The translations under genes and the position numbers were made by a program. Below the pieces are notes generated by a model, which was given only the letters and a program-made list of their open reading frames with translations, did not search any database and was not told the origin of the DNA. A stretch of 10,055 nt of DNA, from assembly GCA_041645495.1 (NCBI GenBank), contig JBAZPZ010000074.1, positions 1-10,055 on the forward strand, in the 5' to 3' direction. Origin of the DNA: 0-14-0-20-45-22 sp041645495 (GTDB lineage Bacteria > Fidelibacterota > UBA2242). This document shows positions 5,852 to 10,055 of this stretch, in pieces; position 1 is the stretch's first letter, and every line of letters starts with the position of its first letter.

Positions 5852-8361
5852 AAAAATTCAGTGTATTTATCTATCTCTGCCTTTTCTTCTCTCTGGCGTC
5901 GGCACAGGCGCCGCAACGTCCGGCCGGCAACCGATCCGGTTCCTCACAACGCCCGGCAGTTGGCAAATTGACAGGCATCGTTATCGATGACCGCACCGAT
6001 AAACCGATCGAATATGCCGCGACGATCATATTAAACGTCCGGGATTCGAGCATCGTCACCGGCACGATTACCGATCCAAACGGCGTCTTCATGCTCGAAA
6101 AGATTCCGTTCGGGCACTACCGAATCAAAATCTCGTTCATCGGTTATAAACCGCGCGTCATCGAAGATATCATTCTAAGCCCTAAGAAAATGGAAATGAA
6201 TCTCGGAACGATCCGCATTCAATCGACGGTTCTCGATATGAAATCCGTTACCGTCACCGGCACGATGAAGCAGATCGAATACAATCTGGATAAAAAAATC
6301 GTCAAGGTCGATAACGAAGTCGCGACGATGGGCGGAACGGCGCTGGATGTCATGCAAAACATTCCGTCGGTTACCGTCGATCTCGATGGAAATGTCAGCC
6401 TGCGCGGTTCGTCGAACGTGACGATCCTGATTGACGGTCGTCCCTCTCAGATTTTAAACCTGGAACAGATTCCGGCCAGTATGATCGATCGGCTGGAAAT
6501 TATTACCAATCCCTCTGCGCGATACGATCCCGAAGGCATGTCCGGAATCATCAACATCGTCATGAAAGAGAAACAGACGCCGGGATTGAACGGAATGGTT
6601 TTGCTGAATGCGGGCACCAAAGACAAATACAGCGGCTCGCTGAATCTGAATTACCGCGTGAACCGGCTCAACCTGTTCGTTAATTACGACGGCCGATTTT
6701 CACACATGAACAACTGGATGACGCGGAATCGCGAATCGACTTTCACGGATTCCGTTTCCGTTCTCGATCAGGATGAAAACGCGCGGCGGAATATGCAGTT
6801 CAGCAACTTCAAAGCCGGCGGCAATTATGTCTTCGATCCGTTTCATACGCTTTCCTTTTCTGTCGTGAAAAACATTCACGGAATGAGCGGAAACGAGACG
6901 ACCGATTACGAGACCCGCGACGGGCTTGAGAATCTGACGAATGCTTATACACGTTTCGTCGATGAAACCGATGATGAATCCGGCTCGGAAGTCGCGCTGA
7001 ATTATAAAAAGACCTTCGCGCGCGAACTGCAGGAACTCACCGCGGATTTCTTTTATTCAAACCGGCTGGGCGATGAAAACATGGAAAGCGTTCAGGAAGA
7101 TTCCATTGTCGATCGATTGCCGATCGAGACCATTATTCCTTTCCTGCAAAACACATTCACGGATTCCAAAGGCAGAGTGGCGACGATCAAGACGGATTAT
7201 ACGCATCCTTTCCGGAACGGACTTCGCGTGGAAACGGGCTACAAGGGTACTTTCCGCCAGAGTGATTCCGATTATCGGCTGGAAGATTTCGTTTCGGACG
7301 AATGGGTAGTCGATTCCGCCGCAACGAATCACTTCATCTATTCCGAACAAATCCACGCCGTTTACGGAATTCTGGCGGGCACACGCGGACTTTTACAATA
7401 TCAGGGTGGCGTTCGTGTGGAATATGCCGCCAGTTCATCCGATCAGGAAACGACCGACGAGACTTTTTCGAATTCCACCTTCGATCTGTTTCCCAGTCTG
7501 CATTTACAATACACGTTGACCGAGCGGCAGGGTTTGCAGTTCAGTTACAGCCGACGTATCAACCGGCCCCGAAGCCGGTCGTTGAACCCGTTCATCAACT
7601 ACGAAGATCCGCAGAACCTTTCCGCGGGAAATCCCGACCTCAAGCCGGAATACATCGACGTCGTCGAAATCGGTCACTCGTTCGATTCGCGCCCGACATC
7701 CGTCAATACGACGCTCTTTTATCGGCAGGTGACCGGCATGATCACGGGCATCATGAAACTGCAGGCGGACGGCACGACGCTGACGACATTTGAAAACCTG
7801 AATAACGGGAAATCGGTCGGTCTGGAGTTGGTCGTCAATCAACAGATCTTCAAATGGTGGCGATTCAACGCGAATTACAGTTATTTCCTAACGGAATTGT
7901 CCGGACCGGGACTCCAATATGCGCAATCCACCCGGAGCGACGGATGGACGCTCAAATTCAATTCGTTCACGAGTCTCAGTAAGCGGACGAATTTGCAAGT
8001 ATCGTTATTCTATTTCTCACCGACGATCTCCGGTGGCGATTTATCCCGTCAGGGTCATGGCGGCCATGGCGGCGGCGGAATGATGCAGGGCAGAACAAAG
8101 GCGAATTTCTTCGCGAATGTCGGCATCAAACATGAATTTATGGATGGCAAACTGACGGCGACGCTTCGTATCAGCGATTTGCTGAAATCGACCAAAATGG
8201 GCATGACAACCGTCGGTGAAAATTTTGTTTCCACCACACAACGCCGCCGCGAAGGACAAATCGTCTATCTTGCGCTTTCGTACAAGATCAACGAACCGAT
8301 CCGTGAGAAAGAACGGAAGTCCGAAGACGAGGAACCGGAAATCGATATGGAAGATTTCTAA
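5848..8361 (+). CDS. TonB-dependent-receptor-like outer-membrane beta-barrel protein (CarboxypepD_reg + plug + OMP_b-brl_3)
   Basis: This protein of 837 residues from the ATG at 5848 is predicted in the outer membrane. Residues 1-19 (MKKFSVFIYLCLFFSLASA) form a signal peptide cut before QAPQ. A Pro/Arg/Ser-rich linker follows with QRPA twice, then a carboxypeptidase-regulatory-like domain (about 40-125). The plug domain (about 150-245) has DVMQNIPSV, VSLRGSSNVTILIDGRPS and NPSARYDPEGMSGIINIV. The remainder is a large barrel with the conserved NRPRSRSLNPF (572-582) and GNPDLKPE (about 594-601) blocks. A Gly/His/Met-rich loop sits at about 729-748. The last strand (IVYLALSYKIN) is followed by an acidic tail ending in DMEDF, as is common in this Bacteroidota family. 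A GTG at 5812 would extend the frame by 12 residues but would bury the signal peptide, so I reject it. The transported ligand is unknown; some family members may not transport at all. Confidence 0.88.
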   Translation: MKKFSVFIYLCLFFSLASAQAPQRPAGNRSGSSQRPAVGKLTGIVIDDRTDKPIEYAATIILNVRDSSIVTGTITDPNGVFMLEKIPFGHYRIKISFIGYKPRVIEDIILSPKKMEMNLGTIRIQSTVLDMKSVTVTGTMKQIEYNLDKKIVKVDNEVATMGGTALDVMQNIPSVTVDLDGNVSLRGSSNVTILIDGRPSQILNLEQIPASMIDRLEIITNPSARYDPEGMSGIINIVMKEKQTPGLNGMVLLNAGTKDKYSGSLNLNYRVNRLNLFVNYDGRFSHMNNWMTRNRESTFTDSVSVLDQDENARRNMQFSNFKAGGNYVFDPFHTLSFSVVKNIHGMSGNETTDYETRDGLENLTNAYTRFVDETDDESGSEVALNYKKTFARELQELTADFFYSNRLGDENMESVQEDSIVDRLPIETIIPFLQNTFTDSKGRVATIKTDYTHPFRNGLRVETGYKGTFRQSDSDYRLEDFVSDEWVVDSAATNHFIYSEQIHAVYGILAGTRGLLQYQGGVRVEYAASSSDQETTDETFSNSTFDLFPSLHLQYTLTERQGLQFSYSRRINRPRSRSLNPFINYEDPQNLSAGNPDLKPEYIDVVEIGHSFDSRPTSVNTTLFYRQVTGMITGIMKLQADGTTLTTFENLNNGKSVGLELVVNQQIFKWWRFNANYSYFLTELSGPGLQYAQSTRSDGWTLKFNSFTSLSKRTNLQVSLFYFSPTISGGDLSRQGHGGHGGGGMMQGRTKANFFANVGIKHEFMDGKLTATLRISDLLKSTKMGMTTVGENFVSTTQRRREGQIVYLALSYKINEPIREKERKSEDEEPEIDMEDF

Positions 8362-8377
8362 CCGGCTTTAGCGATTC

Positions 8378-9994
8378 TTACCATTTTTCGTCGTATTTCG
8401 TCCAGATTTCATCGCCGAGCCGCCACGCGCGTTCGACGACTTTGTCGCCCCACTGGACGGTATAGTTCGTCAGGAATTTCCGCGCCTCCGACGGATTTTT
8501 CTTCAACAGGCTAACGGCTTCCTGCTCGATCTTCGGCTGGTCAGCTAAGAGTTGCTCCTGTATCGGTTTCCAGACGGCAGTCACATCTTTGCGCATGTCG
8601 CCCCAACGCTGAGCGGAAAGCGTTCCCAGATGGTTGAACGCCCACCACGCCGACTCGCGGGAAAAACCTTTAACCCTGCCATCGACTTTATACGGCTTCG
8701 CCAGATCGGTGACCGAGCAATAAATCGGAATATAGATCGATGAGGCAACATTATCGAGCGCCAGCCAAACGACACCGCCGACTTCGTTCGGCAACCAGTC
8801 GCGCGATTGAGTAATCGTTGCGTACATCGTGTACCAGCGGGCAATCGGCCGTTCTCCAAGCGCACCCCAGCCGCCATTGATCTTGAAAATCGGGTTCATT
8901 TCATACGGCATGAACGGGTTGGCGAACGGTGAAATCTCGGTCTTTCCCTCTTTGTTCGTCCACGTAATATTCTTGACGAAATTGAAATCCGTTCCTTCAA
9001 AAAAATCCTGAAACAGCGCAACCATTTTCGGCAAATCAACCGGCGCGTCCGGCTTGACCGAGAACGGATAATTCTCCGAATCGGGATGAAGTTTCAGCGA
9101 CGGAGCGACAAGATCGAGCACACGCCATTCACGGCGACGCGCGGCATACGAAACCCGTCCTTCGGGATCGTAAGCGTAACAAAACTCGAAAGGTCCGTCG
9201 TTCGGATTCCACCAGCCGCTGTCCTGCGCAACTTTATATATGTTTTCGGACGCCATAAAATAATCCCGGTCGTTCAGATCGATCTGCCGGATTCGGCTGG
9301 CGTTCGCATTGATGGAAACGTGCCCGTCCGGAACGCGGCGCGCGACCCAAATCGAGCCGACGTTTCCCTTGCCGGGACCGACGATTTCCAGATGCCAGAC
9401 CTCTTTGGTGTCGGCAATCGTCAGGCATTCGCCTTCATCGTTATAACCGTACTTTTTCGTTAACTCGCCAGTCAGACGAATCGCGTCCCGCGCCGTCGTA
9501 CTGCGTTCGATCATCAGTCTCACCAACTGCTGGCAGTCGATCAGGCATTTTTCCGACCTCAGCGACTCGCGCCCGCCGAATGTCGATTCGCCGATCGCCA
9601 GCTGACGATCGTTCATACATGGATAAGCCGTGTTGATGAAGCCGAATGTCGATTCGATCTGCGGAATCTCGCCTTGCGGAATGTAAGTATAGGACGGCAT
9701 CGCCAAGGAATCATAATCGACGCGCTTGACAATCATTGTCGTCGATCCTTTTTTGAATTTCTGCGGCGGCACGATGTCGATCGATGAGCGCGTACGGTGA
9801 CTGTCGCATGTATGCGATGTCATCACCGAGCCGTCGACTGACGCTTTTTTCCCAACGGTGATCGATGTGCACCCATCGGGACGATCATTGACCCAATCGG
9901 AGTAATTCATTCGCGTCTGCCCAAAAAGCAGGCTGGAAAATGATAACACCAAAGCGCCAATTCCTAGTAAAACAAAATTCTTCCCTGACTTCAT
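8378..9994 (-). CDS. Secreted family C69 (PepD-like) dipeptidase
   Basis: This 538-residue Ntn-hydrolase-fold peptidase is expected to cleave dipeptides outside the cytoplasm. Residues 1-25 form a signal peptide (MKSG then a long hydrophobic run ending LLFG). The predicted nucleophile C42 lies in DGCTSITVGKKASVDGS (40-56), matching the conserved C-T-x(3)-G-K-x-A-x-x-D-G-S block at the mature N-terminus of C69 enzymes. The following SHTCDSH (60-66) replaces the ARNED-type segment of PepD, as I recall for a recognised subgroup. Later family features include NINANASRI-like text (SINANASRI, 227-235) and ERPIARWYTMYATI (381-394). The 15 or so residues between the signal peptide and C42 must be removed, presumably by autoprocessing, to expose the cysteine. 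The ATG at 9994 has AGGAG (10006-10002) 7 nt upstream. Its stop lies 16 bp from the convergent receptor gene. Confidence 0.87.
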   Translation of the reverse strand: MKSGKNFVLLGIGALVLSFSSLLFGQTRMNYSDWVNDRPDGCTSITVGKKASVDGSVMTSHTCDSHRTRSSIDIVPPQKFKKGSTTMIVKRVDYDSLAMPSYTYIPQGEIPQIESTFGFINTAYPCMNDRQLAIGESTFGGRESLRSEKCLIDCQQLVRLMIERSTTARDAIRLTGELTKKYGYNDEGECLTIADTKEVWHLEIVGPGKGNVGSIWVARRVPDGHVSINANASRIRQIDLNDRDYFMASENIYKVAQDSGWWNPNDGPFEFCYAYDPEGRVSYAARRREWRVLDLVAPSLKLHPDSENYPFSVKPDAPVDLPKMVALFQDFFEGTDFNFVKNITWTNKEGKTEISPFANPFMPYEMNPIFKINGGWGALGERPIARWYTMYATITQSRDWLPNEVGGVVWLALDNVASSIYIPIYCSVTDLAKPYKVDGRVKGFSRESAWWAFNHLGTLSAQRWGDMRKDVTAVWKPIQEQLLADQPKIEQEAVSLLKKNPSEARKFLTNYTVQWGDKVVERAWRLGDEIWTKYDEKW

Positions 9995-10001
9995 TATTTT
10001 T

Positions 10002-10006
10002 CTCCT
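10002..10006 (-). promoter_or_regulatory. Ribosome binding site of the C69 dipeptidase
   Basis: AGGAG on the minus strand lies 7 nt before the ATG at 9994, fixing the start that includes the signal peptide. Confidence 0.7.
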
Positions 10007-10026
10007 ACTAACTCAGCATTCGCAAC

Positions 10027-10047
10027 CAATTTTCAATTTTCATTTTT
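10027..10047. repeat. Three tandem 7-mers upstream of the dipeptidase gene
   Basis: CAATTTT, CAATTTT and CATTTTT follow one another directly, 33-53 bp upstream of the dipeptidase start codon. This AT-rich tract could be an UP-like or regulator-binding element, or simply low-complexity sequence. No TAnnTTTG promoter element is visible between it and the start codon, so the promoter may lie beyond the window edge. Confidence 0.35.
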
Positions 10048-10055
10048 AAACTTTT

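Noticed and set aside
8041..8259. Antisense frames opposite the Gly/His-rich loop, with a proline- or alanine-rich translation
   Set aside because: Low-complexity mirror of the GGC/GGT repeats in the receptor gene.

Overview
The window is a dense bacterial chromosomal segment of moderate GC. It probably comes from the FCB superphylum (Bacteroidota, or a relative such as Ignavibacteriota, Calditrichota or Marinimicrobia). Three things point there: a SusC-like outer-membrane receptor with an N-terminal CarboxypepD_reg domain and an acidic C-terminal tail, a Bacteroidota-type promoter (TTG, 21 nt, TAACTTTG) in the first intergenic region, and a secreted C69 dipeptidase. The exact phylum cannot be fixed from this sequence. 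No RNA genes, CRISPR arrays, insertion sequences or phage genes were seen.

Layout. Bases 1-50 hold the first codons of a leftward gene that begins with a signal peptide. Bases 51-268 are a divergent regulatory region with one good leftward promoter, one weaker rightward promoter candidate and a symmetric element between them. Bases 269-5748 are a tight four-gene rightward operon (gaps of 1, 29 and 11 bp): a large iron-sulfur flavoprotein, a DAO-family FAD dehydrogenase subunit, a class I aminotransferase, and a D-isomer-specific 2-hydroxyacid dehydrogenase. After about 100 bp comes a rightward TonB-dependent-type outer-membrane beta-barrel protein (5848-8361). A leftward secreted family C69 dipeptidase (9994-8378) converges on it with only 16 bp between the stop codons.

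How the genes may work together (inference). The first two genes look like a heteromeric dye-linked amino-acid or secondary-amine dehydrogenase related to the HcnABC, opine oxidase, sarcosine oxidase and L-proline dehydrogenase complexes. The DAO subunit would oxidise an amino or imino acid. Electrons would pass through the partner protein, which combines in one chain a plant-type 2Fe-2S domain, an FAD/NAD(P) disulfide-reductase-like module, a ferredoxin-like segment with up to two 4Fe-4S clusters, and a BFD-type 2Fe-2S domain. The aminotransferase and the 2-hydroxyacid dehydrogenase could then interconvert the resulting amino acid, 2-oxoacid and 2-hydroxyacid. This linked set is the most interesting system here; its substrate is unknown. 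The outer-membrane receptor and the dipeptidase could supply peptides or amino acids, but only proximity supports that.
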